The notes under the pieces: generated by a model
Told to the model about the DNA's origin: nothing
The model's input: the letters and a program-made list of their open reading frames with translations, nothing else
Database searches by the model: none
NCBI GenBank assembly: GCA_033060915.1
Contig: CM065380.1
Span: 45,713,001-45,777,000 of the forward strand
Direction: 5' to 3'
Length of the DNA stretch: 64,000 bases
DNA from: Euryodendron excelsum
Lineage: Eukaryota; Streptophyta; Magnoliopsida; Ericales; Pentaphylacaceae
Program-made: the position numbers and the translations under genes
Shown here: piece after piece, positions 12,301 through 23,309 of the stretch
Layout: each line of letters begins with the position of its first letter
Position numbering within the stretch: position 1 is the first letter of the stretch

Positions 12301-13637
12301 CTTTGTTCTCTTCTTCATAAATGCTCTTACGGCATATCCTTGATGGAAACCCCTCTTTCTTTAAGACCGGCCAAAAGGGATGAGGCCCTTGAAGGAGTGA
12401 GGCCACCTTGACGAACCCTCAACACTAACCTCCAATCCACTTGTCCTTTGATGGCCTCGTATGAGAGTGACCCTGAGGGGGTCCCTAGCTCCTACTGCCA
12501 ACCTAGATCATTGAGTTCTTCTATGGAGAATCTTGGCCAAGTAATGGAGAGGTGGCTCAAGGAAAAAGCACGCTCGACAAAGAGATTCTATGGTCTAGCC
12601 ATGAGGTGACAAACACGAGACTATGGGCGAGGTGCTCTCTGGTAGAGATTCCCTCAACTTTGTTAAGGGGGGTGCCTCGAGGCTGCTTGTGAGCAAAAGC
12701 CCCTTGGTCCTTGAGTTCGAAGGGGACGCCTCATGCATTATCCTCAGCACATAGGGGAGCATTGTGAAGATGCCTTATTGGTCCATGTGTCACCTCATCA
12801 AGTTGACACGTGAGACCAAGGTGGAGATGTTTACAGGTGGACTTGCAACAACAAGGTGAAGGGAGTTATTTTAAATACACCCAAGGAAATATTCTAGCTG
12901 CAAGGATCCTAGTAAAATACATCTTCCCTCCAAGCCTTTCAATACAACTCCAATAATTAACCTCCTTCCTATTAAATCCATTCATCCAAATGCAAGCAAA
13001 AGGCCTTTTAAAGTCAGTAGGAGGCTTATTTTTTAATTTCTTTTTCCTTTTTTTTTTTGGTTGGGGGGGGTGGTTGGTAAGGAAACAACAGGGGACCTTC
13101 ATAGTTGTTGAAATGGAAATACAACTGAATCGCATGAAATGAAAATCATGACATTCTCTAGAAGTTTAAGATTCCTTAAAATATTGGATTCAACCTAACA
13201 ATTCTAATAGATAAGGAGTTGATCCAAATCAGACGATAGAATTTAAATGGTAAAGCATAGGATTCTAATAACTACGCTGAAAACTAGGGATATTTTTTAG
13301 TTGAGCTTAGTTAACTATCTACTCGATTTGTCTCGACTCAATAAGGCTTGTTAAAGCAATTGATCAACTCCTTCACGTGGTTTAATCATTATCATAAAGG
13401 AATGATGATGGCATTCTTCATTGTTTCTTTTCATCATCATATGACAGCAGTCTTATAGCACTTGCCAATAGACTTTTCCTTCTTTATTTGTAGTATTTAT
13501 TTTTTGAGGAATACAACCTAGTTAGCGGTTTGTTGGGCCCAAAGTCACTAGATTATGTTTCTAACGTCTCACTTTTTGTCGGAGAAAACAAATGAAAATT
13601 TTGCGTTTTGCATTACTATTTTTAGTCCAGGTTTACA
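9400..13637. other. Unassigned intronic sequence
   Basis: No coding segment, terminal repeat pair or RNA gene is supported. The block contains an A run at about 10964-10981, a T/G-rich stretch near 13050-13075, and a GC-richer patch (about 12050-12760) that looks like old transposon sequence of unknown class. Confidence 0.4.
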
Positions 13638-13645
13638 TCCAATAG

Positions 13646-14106
13646 CTATGTTACTCGGATTCGGGTACTAGTGTCGGACACGGGTATGCATCTAAAGGTC
13701 GGATTCACCTCCCCCTCGAGTTCTAAAATACAAGGACTCGACAAAAATGTATCCAAAAATTGGACACGGGTACAGGGATATGGCCAAAAAGTGCCAAAAA
13801 AGTCTCAATCATCTTCCCCACACAAGCTTTTCATTTTTTCTCTCACAGAAGTCACTGGGGCATTTGTTGTTGTATATATGTAGCAGCATATATAGCAGTG
13901 TATACAATACATAAGTCTTGACAGTCGATGGAGGTAGTCAATGGACTCGATGATGATGCTCGACCAAGCCAGCCGTGTCCAAAAAGAAGAGGGCAGCATC
14001 TCTGACATGGATCCTATACCCACACCCATGTTGTGTCATGTCGTGTCGTGTCGTGTCGTGTCGACATGGATACTCTGCTCCAAAATGAAGAGTCCAGATA
14101 ACACAG
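13646..14106. mobile_element. hAT-type MITE, family 2, TSD TCCAATAG
   Basis: A 461-bp non-coding element with imperfect terminal inverted repeats (CTATGTTACTCGGATTC at the left, and CTGTGTTATCTGGACTC as the reverse complement of the right end). It is bracketed by the perfect 8-bp direct repeat TCCAATAG (13638-13645 and 14107-14114). Internal GTCGGACAC and GGACACGGGTAC motifs are typical of this family. A diverged relative is at 40451-40795. Confidence 0.85.
14033..14063. repeat. (TCGTG)n microsatellite inside the MITE
   Basis: Five to six tandem copies of the pentamer TCGTG near the right end of the family 2 MITE. Expansion probably started from the element's own TGTCG-containing terminal region. 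Confidence 0.9.
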
Positions 14107-14114
14107 TCCAATAG

Positions 14115-15712
14115 GAATTTGTCATCTCACCGTTAAGGAAAATTCTACTCTTCTCAAACTCACTCTTCACCACTAGGTCAAGCCAAGTCAATTGAGTATT
14201 TTATTAGGCACAACTCGATCATGATTTTAAGTATCTCAGCAAAGCTCAATCAAACACCTTCAAACCCAGCTTATATTAGCTCTTATATATCCCTTCTACT
14301 CTCTTGCTTGCAAATCATAGTTATAATATGGTGGAAATAGATTAACGCCTTAAAAAAACCCAGGAATAAATAAACAATAAAAATTAGGTAAGAAAACAAA
14401 AGGTAAAAGAGAAAGAAGGAAAGAAAGAAAAAAAAAAGAATAAGAAGAAGAAGAATAGTTTGCAAGAAAGCCGGGTTTTCCTTTAGAAGATTAACAAAGT
14501 TTCAACGGAGCAATAAATATAAATATGAATCCCTATACTGTTTCCAAGATCCTTCTTATAATTCACAAATACGAGTAGGGAAATTGCTTTCATGTTGATA
14601 TCAAATAAAGAATATAAACATTTATGAAAATTATTAAAAGACACCACAACAAACAAAACCCACAATACTATACATAAAAACTAGTAAATGCATAGAACAT
14701 TTAGGTATTGAAAAATAAATCCTTAAAAAAGTTACCTAGCATTAATTATATCGACACAAAATTAAATTTTCATCATATATATAAATATATATATGTATGC
14801 AGTTATTTACATATAACTACACTGTAAAAGAAAAAAACTATTATAGACTGACATTATTATTTGTAATGTATATACTATAGACTTTTCAACTTACATAAAG
14901 TAAACAACGGCAACTAATCTGAAAACTAACAAATGATTTATTCATCCCATACACAATATAGACTTGTCAGCTTACATAAAGTAAACAGCGGCACATAATC
15001 TAGAAAATAACAAATTAAGTGGCAAAAAAAATTGCACTAACAGGGAAAGAAATGTTGCTGCTTAAAAAAGTTCAAAATAAAAGACAAATATTGATGCCAT
15101 ATCCACTATTTCCACTAAAATACATTCTTTTCTCTATGTCAAGGGAGCTACTCCTAATCTCCCCTGAGCTTCTTCTTTGGTTCCACATGTCCAAAATCCT
15201 ACTTGACACAAAGTGTTCACCAAATGTATTTCCCAAATTCCGAATCATGATGCAGCTTCTCCCTGTTCCTAGCATGATTTCTGAGAGGCGGACACAAGAA
15301 GTACTATAGTGATCCTGAGGCACCAAATTCACATTGATCATTTTATGCAATTAACAATATCAAATTCAATATTGTTATTCAAAAATCAGCAATTCAATTT
15401 CTGCAGTTTACAATTTTATATTCTGAAGGCGAATATAACTTGGGCTTGAGGCACCCAATTCTATCGACAAGCTCATAGAGAAGATAATTGCAGTAAGTAT
15501 TGAATAAACAAGGCCGCTATCCATGAACACAGAACATGAACAAAGAGAAACTGAATCAGCAAGGGAACCAAATCTACTATTTCATTAAAATGCCTGTCCT
15601 TGACAAGGGAAATTCACCTCACCATATATAACCCAGCTTTACAAATTACAACTAAATAGCCCCTCACTTCATAAGATTTTAACACAATTACTGGCTTTCT
15701 ATAGGCCTCCAC
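14115..15712. other. Unassigned intronic sequence
   Basis: AT-rich intron sequence with purine runs near 14400-14450 and an alternating AT block around 14770-14800. Open frames here are short, lie on both strands and have no recognisable content. Confidence 0.4.
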
Positions 15713-16232
15713 CTAGGAAGCACGGACACTCCATTCAGGGAGCCGTATGAGTGTCAGACACACATACTCCTCAATATGCCAACCACATGTCGGACACACC
15801 AATGGGCATGTCTAATATTTTTACTACTATTTTTTTTTTGTGGACACATCAGAGACACACGTGTCCCTTACTTGAATACATTTTGGGACATTGAGGGGTT
15901 GAAATGTTATTATTAAAAGTATTAGATGGAGTTAAATTTATAAATTTCAAACTTTAAAATACCAAAACAAAAAACACCCACAGCCAATTCTTCAAATCCT
16001 TAACTTATGAGTTGTTATATTATAATTGTAAACTTGTTTAGTTGCTTACATCTTATTTTTGGTGATTTATGGATGTTACATTCCTATACATAGCAATAAA
16101 AATATATAAAAATAACTTTTTTGTTGTATCCCCCCATGTCCGTGACTGTTTTCTTATTTTTTTGAAAATGCCATATTCCGTGTCCGTGTTTGTGTCCATA
16201 TCCATACTCGTGTATGTATCCATGCTTCTTAG
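15713..16232. mobile_element. hAT-type MITE, family 1
   Basis: A 520-bp element with ends CTAGGAAGCACGGACAC and, inverted, CTAAGAAGCATGGATAC. Flanks GCCTCCAC and TTCTCCAC agree at 6 of 8 positions, which fits an aged 8-bp target duplication. The inside is AT-rich and non-coding, with repeated GACACAC/GTGTCC motifs. It belongs to the family at 3809-4361 and 53797-54296. Confidence 0.75.
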
Positions 16233-16743
16233 TTCTCCACCCATTAGGAAGAACTATTGAAGGCAGATTAGACAGACCAGGAGTAAAATAGTTGAAGAAA
16301 TACACATCCAATTACACAAATTACCAAAAGATATTTGCCCCTCCCCTTGGAAACAAACATAAGTTGACAAGACACACAACCAGGGCAATTCCAATGTGAC
16401 GGAACTTTCCGGCACCGTATAACGACATTGGCTTTCCTCAACCTCAAATAAACCTTCGAATCTAAAGAAAATATAAGAACAAGGACACTCCAAAACATTA
16501 GACAATGGCCTTCCATCAATATTGAAGACATTTTGGACCTAAAAGAGTAAAAGATACAGTGAAGAAAGAGTATTTACATGCTTGAAAGGGAGATAGTCAC
16601 AACCATATTGAGAACAGTCACGATAAACCACAGTTATGACATGATAGAGGGACCCTCACATATTTTAGTGCAAGAAATTATGCAATTCAAACAACAAACA
16701 CTTCATAGTCCACATGCATGCAACCAAGTCTTGTCAAATTGTG

Positions 16744-17268
16744 GGATAATTAAAAAGGCACCCCTTAAACTATAACTCAATATTACTAAACCACACTAAA
16801 CTATATATTGTGACACATTGACCCTTGAACAACTAATGTATCAATCAACACCTTCTATTAGCGGTCCATTACGAAAGCGGATGAAAAATTGTCATGTGAC
16901 TTGCACATATTTACAAAAAGATAGTTTTATACCTAAATTGATCTTCTCGTATAATAATAATTGTCTAATAACTTAAATGTCCCTTGGAATGACGTGTAAA
17001 TATAGGAGCAATCCAAGAGGTATTTTAGTAATTAGACAATTATTACAAAAAAAAAATGTCAATTTAAGTATAAAATCATACTTTTGTGAACAAGTCCAAG
17101 TCACATGACAATTTGCCATTTACTTTCCTAAAAAATTGCTAATATATTGCTAACGAAAGGTATTAATTGATACAAATTGATAACTCAAGGTTCAATGTGT
17201 CACGTTTTAGAGTTTAAGAGGGTTTAGAGATACTGAGTCATAATTTAAGAAGTGTTTTTGTAATTACC
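16744..17268. mobile_element. Foldback MITE with about 250-bp inverted arms
   Basis: The whole element is an imperfect palindrome. The left arm runs from GGATAATTAAAAAGGCAC through ACACATTGACCC and TGTCATGTGACTTG. The right arm is its inverse complement and ends in GTAATTACC. The centre is near 17000. No open frame is present, and a clear target duplication could not be fixed. It lies close to the 5' end of the TRAUCO-like intron, so it is transcribed as part of that pre-mRNA. Confidence 0.8.
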
Positions 17269-17446
17269 TCCAAAATTATAGAGCACAAACAAGAAAAGGT
17301 AAAAGTTCAGCAATAATAAATACCAACATCAATGAATGAGCAACAGTTTATGGAAATGCACACCAGGCGACTAAAAAACATAATTGCAAGCCAAACACAC
17401 CAGCTTCAATTAGCTAAAAGGTGCAAATCTAAAAACTGTCACTTAC

Positions 17447-18602
17447 CAGGTATTAATTTAGGAGGATCTTCCTTCCCATCTGGCGCGCAAACGTACCTCT
17501 GCCCCTTATACCACACCAAATGGGGTGGCTTTGGTGCATACAAACTTCCCTCCGGCAAATTAATGTAAAAGCCAATAATATCACCTTCCACATACCCTTG
17601 TTCCCCATACTTCTCCCTCAAAGCCTTATGTATCTTGCTCCCATCAATATCCCTATACCCAAAACTATTGGCATCGTATCCAACTGGTGCCTGCAAGTCC
17701 CCCTTCTCCATCGACCACCCGAGTCTCGTATGCCCCGTCTCGCCCAACTTCACGACCTTAATCTCAAAATACCAAGCACCCTCCACAACCCCTCTAGTGG
17801 CTCTGACCATTCTATACCCTTTTGTACTACCAGCACTCAACCGATCATCACTCAATTCGACTTTCTCTGCTTTGTACACCTTCGACAAACAAATTTTCAT
17901 ATCTATGGTATCATCAGTTTTATCCGGGAACCGTGGAATTGGAGTGATTAACACAGTGTCCTCTGTTTGGGCATTGTGGTTATTGTTCTTAGTTTTCTTT
18001 TTACCTTTTCGTGAAGTTGATTTCGTCCACACATTGTTGCCCTTCTTCTTCGATTTCTTGGTGGTTGTTGCTGTGTTTGTTGTAGTCATTCTTTTCGTTG
18101 TAGGTTGTGCTGGTGTAAGTGCCACCGCTTTATCTTCCGATTGTCTTGCAATTGCTGGTAGCTGTGCCTGAGTTCCTTGGGATGTCAACGAAGAAAGCTG
18201 TTTCTGCTTCTTCGGCGGAGGCTCTTCGTCTTCATCGTCGTCGTCTTCAGAGACTTTGGTGAATTTTGGCGAATCTCTTAGGTCTTTCTCGTCTTGTTGG
18301 GGTTTCTGGGTCTGTGGGTTGTCAGGGATTTCGTCGTCCGACAGGTCTTCGGAGGAAATAGGTTCCTCTTTGGCGTCGGTTAGGGGCTCAGTTTCTGTAT
18401 CAGGAGTTGTACTAGAAGTGGTGGTGGTTGTAGTGGTGGTGGTGGTGGCGATTGGGGCGGCGCCGTCGGTGGCAATGGTGGTGGTGGGGGGTGGGGTTGG
18501 ATCGGTAACGACAATGTCACTGTTTTCGTTGTTGTCGTTGTCGTTGTTTGATGAGTCGTTGCCATCGTCCCCGTCTCTGTAAGTAACCGGAAGGCCATCC
18601 AT
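17447..18602 (-). CDS. TRO: TRAUCO/ASH2-like protein, coding exon 1
   Basis: This exon encodes residues 1-385 and the first base of codon 386 of a plant ASH2 homologue. ASH2 subunits belong to the nuclear COMPASS-like complex that methylates histone H3 lysine 4; Arabidopsis TRAUCO acts in embryogenesis and flowering. Residues 1-230 are low complexity: Asp/Asn-rich, a ten-Thr run (about 53-62), an acidic EDDDDEDEE block (about 119-127), and Lys-rich nuclear-localisation-like clusters (about 171-205). The SPRY domain starts about residue 245 and includes [20 protein letters not shown] and [11 protein letters not shown]. The ATG (18602-18600) is the first in frame and gives the known [10 protein letters not shown] start. 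The donor GTAAGT follows directly. There is no WH/PHD-type N-terminal domain like that of animal ASH2L, as is usual for plants. Confidence 0.96.
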
Positions 18603-18960
18603 TATGCAGAGAGAAGAGAGAGGAGATACATGTATATATGGAAGGAGAGAGAAAGAGAGAGTAGTAAGGACTGGGGAAAGGATTTGTTAAGGTTGGGAAA
18701 GTGAAATCGCCAGGGAAGCGTGTCTGCGTTTTCTTTGCGAAGCAGAGGATATAGTAATGCGTAGAGGATAGAGTTTGGGCTTGGGGAAATAAACTGGGTA
18801 GGCCTTTTGGAAGTAACCCACTTCCTTGAAATTGCATCCAAAATAAAGGTCCTACATTTGGGCCTTTGTAGTGTAGGCTTTGTAAGTCGGCTTGGCGTCC
18901 AAGGTCCTACCCATAATTTGTGATTTACTGTCAAAATAATTTACATAAACAAATTAGAGA
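18603..18960 (-). promoter_or_regulatory. 5' leader and proximal promoter of the TRAUCO-like gene
   Basis: Read on the minus strand, the bases just upstream of the ATG are a CT-rich leader (complement of the GA-rich run at about 18607-18662) with CATATATACATG at about 18631-18642. That TATA-like motif is only about 30-40 bp from the ATG, so it is probably transcribed leader rather than the TATA box. A GGCCCAAATG motif (complement of about 18855-18864) resembles site II/TCP elements found upstream of growth-related plant genes. The transcription start was not determined. Confidence 0.45.
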
Positions 18961-19249
18961 ATTGGTGGAATATGGACAGAAAAAATTACGAGAAAAATTA
19001 ACTTTCATGTGTTTTTTTTAGTAATGCAAAATTTGTATTCCAAAATATCTCATCTACACATGTCCTTAATGTTATTATGTTTCTATTTTAAAAAGAAAAA
19101 ATGCTACACTTACCCCTAAAAAACCAAACAAAAAAAAAAAACTTTACTAACCCACATGGCACCTTGCTGCATGTGACACGTTAGTCTGTGTTTTTAAAAG
19201 AAAACATTTAATACAGGCCACATTTGTAAGCTAAGTTTGTAAAAAAATT
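18961..19249. other. Unassigned intergenic sequence
   Basis: AT-rich DNA between the TRAUCO-like promoter and the start of duplicated segment copy A. No features were recognised. Confidence 0.5.
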
Positions 19250-20083
19250 TGGTTTGTTTTGAGTTATTATTTTAAAAAATCATACGTATAACAACAAACA
19301 ATATTTGTGAAGTGGCGCTCTAATTTTTTTTCTTTTCCAAAAATAAATATATACATATAAGTAAATCCGACCTCAAAAACAATTAAGTAAATGAATGTAT
19401 ACATATACAATTAAACAAGTCCTTTATTTTTACTACACTACCCTCAATTATATGAGCAATGTCAATGTTAAACATCTTAATAATTAAGAATTGAATTAGA
19501 ATGTCAACTAGTGAGCTAGCTAGCTACTAACAGCCTATTTGGAACTTAAGGGAGGGAAGGGAAAGAAAGAAGGAAGGAAAATTATTTTTCCTTCTATATT
19601 TGGTTTTGTAGAAAAAATAAAAAGAAGAAGAGAGAGAATTAGAAAGAGTGTGTGTCTCCCCCCCCCCCCCCTCCCCGGTTTTCGTTCCGTTTCACTCCTA
19701 CGTGGAATCAAATAAGGAAAGAAAAAAAACTTTTAAAATTTTCCTTTCATTTCCCTCCCCCAAGTTTCAAACAGGCTGTAAAACACATCTCAACTGAACT
19801 TTCAGAGATCAATGAATACGATTTTGGAGGCATTCTTCCTTTAGAAATAGTTCATACACTCTTTCAAGCAATAAAATTCCTAGGTTTGAGTGGGATATTT
19901 GTACAAATATCTTACAATAAACACATATGTATTGGAGGTTGAGAAACATGTATTGGGACTACATATATGTCATCAACTTCATAAAGAACAATGGATCTCA
20001 ACCACATCAAACACATTTATAGGTGTTCACATGTGTTTGTATTTATATAGACATTAGCAAAGTAAATTAAAGGGTAACCTAGT
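19250..20083 (+). repeat. Duplicated segment, copy A, left part
   Basis: This stretch aligns collinearly with 35880-36709. Shared landmarks are GAGCTAGCTAGCTACTAACA, the purine-rich GGGAAGGGAAAG block, ACATCTCAACTGAACTTTCA and AATTAAAGGGTAACCTAGT. Copy A is interrupted at 20083 by the Tat-type retrotransposon and resumes at 30740. A poly-C tract (about 19658-19671) occurs only in this copy. Confidence 0.9.
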
Positions 20084-20703
20084 TGTGGGTCAAGAAACTC
20101 TAGCCTAGCCCATCAGGGCAGGCCCAATAAAGATCAAACAAATTTATTTGGGCCAGTAAGAACCCAAATATCATCAATACAGCTCAGGCCCATATTCCTG
20201 AGATTAGTCCAAGTCCTAAGACTTCTCAGCCCAAAGAGCTGAGTCACTCATCAGGGATATCAGAGCACTCAATACTTGATTGTTAGCATTTAATACTGAA
20301 CAAATCCGCATTTAATGCGGAAGAAATGCAGCACACGATGGTCATACTCACGTTCGGTCAGTCGAACTCGAGCATGGCAATAAAGGTGAGTTTCTGTCCA
20401 ATCAGCCAACTCGAGTCGGCGTAAGCCTATGAAATAGGTCATGATTACCGAAGTAAGCTTAACAGAGAGCACTATACTATAAACACTAAAGCCTCAAGAA
20501 GCAAGGCATGGACAATTGATTTCAAGCATACACTGTCTTTATTCATTCGATTCTCAATTAAGATTACTAACTTAATCGTCGGAGTATGATCGGCCCAAAA
20601 AGGGTCGACCCATTCTAACTTCTCTGTCCCTTTTGCAGCAAGTTAATGCTCATTGATATTAGTTCAAGTGATCGGCCAGACGTTCCCAGAAATCCCACTT
20701 ACA
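20084..20703 (+). repeat. Left LTR of the Tat-type element
   Basis: This LTR starts TGTGGGTCAAG and ends CCCACTTACA. It is the same length as the right LTR at 30120-30739, so the differences are substitutions with essentially no net indels. Confidence 0.95.
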
Positions 20704-20704
20704 A

Positions 20705-20722
20705 TTGGCGCTGCCTGTGGGA
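20705..20722 (+). promoter_or_regulatory. Primer-binding site of the Tat-type element
   Basis: TTGGCGCTGCCTGTGGGA follows the left LTR after one base. It is close to the TGGCGCCGTCTGTGGGA-type primer sites of Tat elements. Confidence 0.75.
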
Positions 20723-20734
20723 GGTCTAAGCAAG

Positions 20735-22380
20735 TATGTGTACTAGCTTCTAGGGGAAAAGAGGAGTCCACCCCACTAGGCAAGGGAAGAAAACTCTCTC
20801 TAACAATGGCAATACCAATTCGGCTGGCCACCAAAGTACTCCGGAAAGAAGCAACCGAGGTCATCCAAGGAGATCGGAGACCCAATCTCCTACTGGGAAC
20901 TTCCAGGAAGCACGAGATGAGTTACAGAGGAACCCATACTATGTCAGGGGACCAAACCTCAGTAGAAATTGCCATCGGGACCTGGGACCTTCACTCTCCA
21001 ATGGACGTGTGCCTAGTGACCATTCGCGTCATGCTGCTGAGCAAGAACTTCGGCGACGCGACAAGGAGATTGCTAGACTCACTTCCCAAGTCAGGGTTAT
21101 AAGGGATGCAATCTCCAGAAAAGATGACTGAGTTAGAAGAGGATCACCAGGCCATCGCAATGATAGGAGGAATCGAAATCTAGAATCATAAGCTTAACAC
21201 CAGTGCACATTGTTAGGAGTCATGCCTCTAGTACCGGTTGCTACAACAAAAGATAAGGAAATCGCCAACACAAGAAAAGCCAGACACCGCGGGACAGAGA
21301 TCGGGCTAAAGCCGGTCGGTAACAGAAGGAATGGGAAAGGTGGCTAAATGAAAAACTTGATAACAGAGAGTAGCACCCCAAGGCATGCACTACCCAGGAC
21401 ATGGTCAGTAGAGCCCTAAATCAGATTGCATCCATACCTTTCACAGAGGAGATCAGCTGCCGCCAACCTCTAAGAAAGTTTGCCCCACTAAAGTTCACAT
21501 CATATGATGGAAAGGCGGATCCAATCAGTCACGTTTGGCACTACAAGCAGATGATGGCATTCTGGAATGGAGATTAATCATTGATGTGTCAAGTTTTTCC
21601 ATCTAATCTGGGAGAGATGGCCCTACGATGGTTCAACAAGTTGCCGTCCAAATCAGACTTAAACTGGAGACAACTTGCCAAACGATTCACTGCTTCATAG
21701 CGAATAGCAAGCATCCTAGGGAGGTAGACTTCCTACTTACCTTATAGAAGAACGATGGAAAAGGATTACGGGCATACGCGCGGCGCTACTAGGAGGCCTA
21801 AAATGAGATTGACGAGTACAACGAGCAGTTAGCTGTAACTCAGTTCAAGATCAACTTGCCAAGAGAGCATCGCCTACGACAGTCCTTAATGAAGAAATCG
21901 GCCCTCACGATGTAGGAGTTAATATCGAGAATCGAGCGATATGCGAGATTGGAAGAAGATGTGCCACAGCTAACCCCTGAGAAGGTCGGCATTATCTCTG
22001 AGAAGAGGAATGGACGAGATGTAAAGAAGTTTTGGCGGGAAGATAACAACAACTGGAGTAAGAAGGCGAATAACAGTGTCTACGCTGTCTTTAAAGATCC
22101 TATTTGTAAAATCTTGCTCTAAATTCGCGACAAGCCATTCTTCAAATGGCCTCCGAAGTTGGGAGGAGACCCTACAGCCCGAGATCAAAGGAAATTTTGC
22201 TTCTATTACAAGGAGATTAGGCATTAAACGGAGAATTGCCAACATCTCAAAAGCCATCTGAAAGATCTGGCAAAGGCTGGTTATCTTAACCAGTACATCG
22301 ACAGAGAGAAGATAAAACATGAGGCCGTGCATTCTAGGCTGGAGGTCCTCTCATAGAAAGAAGATAGAGCCGAACCGGTC
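20735..22380 (+). pseudogene. gag of the Tat-type element (broken)
   Basis: Fragments in shifting frames show a coiled-coil-like stretch (EQELRRRDKEIARLTSQVR near 21040-21100), the gag core (KFTSYDGKADPISHVWHYKQ near 21490-21550, then WFNKLPSKSDLNWRQLAKRF near 21630-21690) and a damaged CCHC knuckle (near 22195-22240). The intact protein would be the capsid/nucleocapsid precursor that packages element RNA. In-frame stops (for example near 21103 and 21575) and frameshifts rule out expression of a full product. Confidence 0.8.
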
Positions 22381-22383
22381 CGA

Positions 22384-22680
22384 GTGATCAATGTGTTGCA
22401 TAGGTCAATAGAGTCAGAAGCTATTGACCGGCATAGATACTGGGCCGAGATACAAAAGACTGCATACTTAAGGGAGGCGATGCAGATAGACCCTCTGTAC
22501 AAGAAGGTCAAGATCAACAGTAATATAGCGACCATAACTTTCACTGATGAAGATCTCGTGAGAGTTCAGACCCCCCACAATGACGCACTGGTCATGACTC
22601 TACGAATAGCAGGTTATGACGTGAAGAGGCTGCTCATTGACCAGAGGAGCTCCTCCTAGGTTATGTACTAGGATCTATTC
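22384..22680 (+). pseudogene. Protease region of the Tat-type element (active site lost)
   Basis: The frame 22384-22659 leads into the aspartic protease. The active-site loop that normally reads D-N-G-S-S is here LIDQRSSS (Asp codon 22639-22641), followed at once by a TAG stop. The glycine needed after the catalytic Asp is gone, so the enzyme would be dead even without the stop. Confidence 0.7.
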
Positions 22681-23309
22681 AAGAAGCTAGAGCTAAAGGA
22701 TGCCGACCCCCAGCCCTCGCTTAATCCATTGATTGGGTTTAGTTCTGACCCAATTTGGCTGCTAGGAAAGGTAACTATTCCTGTAACCGTGGGAGGAATT
22801 ACTCTGTAGATAGAATTCTTGGTGGTCAATGTACCCTCCCATATAATGCAATCATAGGCTGAACAAGGTTGCATCTCATGAAAGTTATCCCGTCTTCTTA
22901 CCATCGGCTGATTCGATTCTCGACCCCAGAGGGGGTGCAAGAGATAAGATGGGACCAAGTGGTCATTAAAAAATGCTTTCTTACGGCGTGTGTGACAAAG
23001 GTGAAAGTTGGTAAAGTACAGATGATAAAGCTTCACGAGGACACACCAACGATTGATAACGTTAGGCAGATACCAGGGAAAAAGGTCATCGAAAGATTGA
23101 AGAAAATCCATATAGATCGACATAAGGAGAAGTACTTTGTGATTAGTGCTTCCCTATCTAAGACTGAAGAAAATTCCTTAATCGAGCTTCTGACAAATTA
23201 TATTGAGATCTTTGCTTGGACTCCTTACAACATGCCAGGGATTGACACAAAGGTTGCCTGCCACAGAATAAGTGTGGACCTACAGTGCCGACCTGTGGTC
23301 TAGAAGGGC

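Larger units (their letters stand above)
8204..17446 (-). other. Single 9.2-kb intron of the TRAUCO-like gene
   Basis: The donor is GTAAGT (complement of 17446-17441) and the acceptor is TTTGCAG (complement of 8210-8204). The two ends are in phase 1 and the protein reads through without a gap. The intron is filled by a SINE-like unit (9278-9396), a perfect 18-bp hairpin (8965-9007), two TSD-flanked hAT MITEs (13646-14106, 15713-16232) and a foldback MITE (16744-17268). The rest (9400-13640 and 14115-15700) is unassigned AT-rich sequence with no credible exon. Confidence 0.9.

Noticed and set aside
13671..14029. Two opposing open frames
   Set aside because: Both lie wholly inside the TSD-bounded family 2 MITE.
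17520..18582. Plus-strand open frames of 100-178 codons
   Set aside because: They lie antisense to TRAUCO-like exon 1, have low-complexity Val/Ser-rich products that mirror Thr/Asp-rich coding repeats, and show no domain.
18631..18642. TATA-like CATATATACATG near the TRAUCO-like ATG
   Set aside because: It is only about 30-40 bp from the start codon, so a TATA role would leave almost no leader. It is treated as leader sequence.
22668..23123. Minus-strand frame of 151 codons
   Set aside because: It is antisense to the protease-RT part of the Tat element, and the product has no recognisable content. The plus strand holds the conserved motifs.
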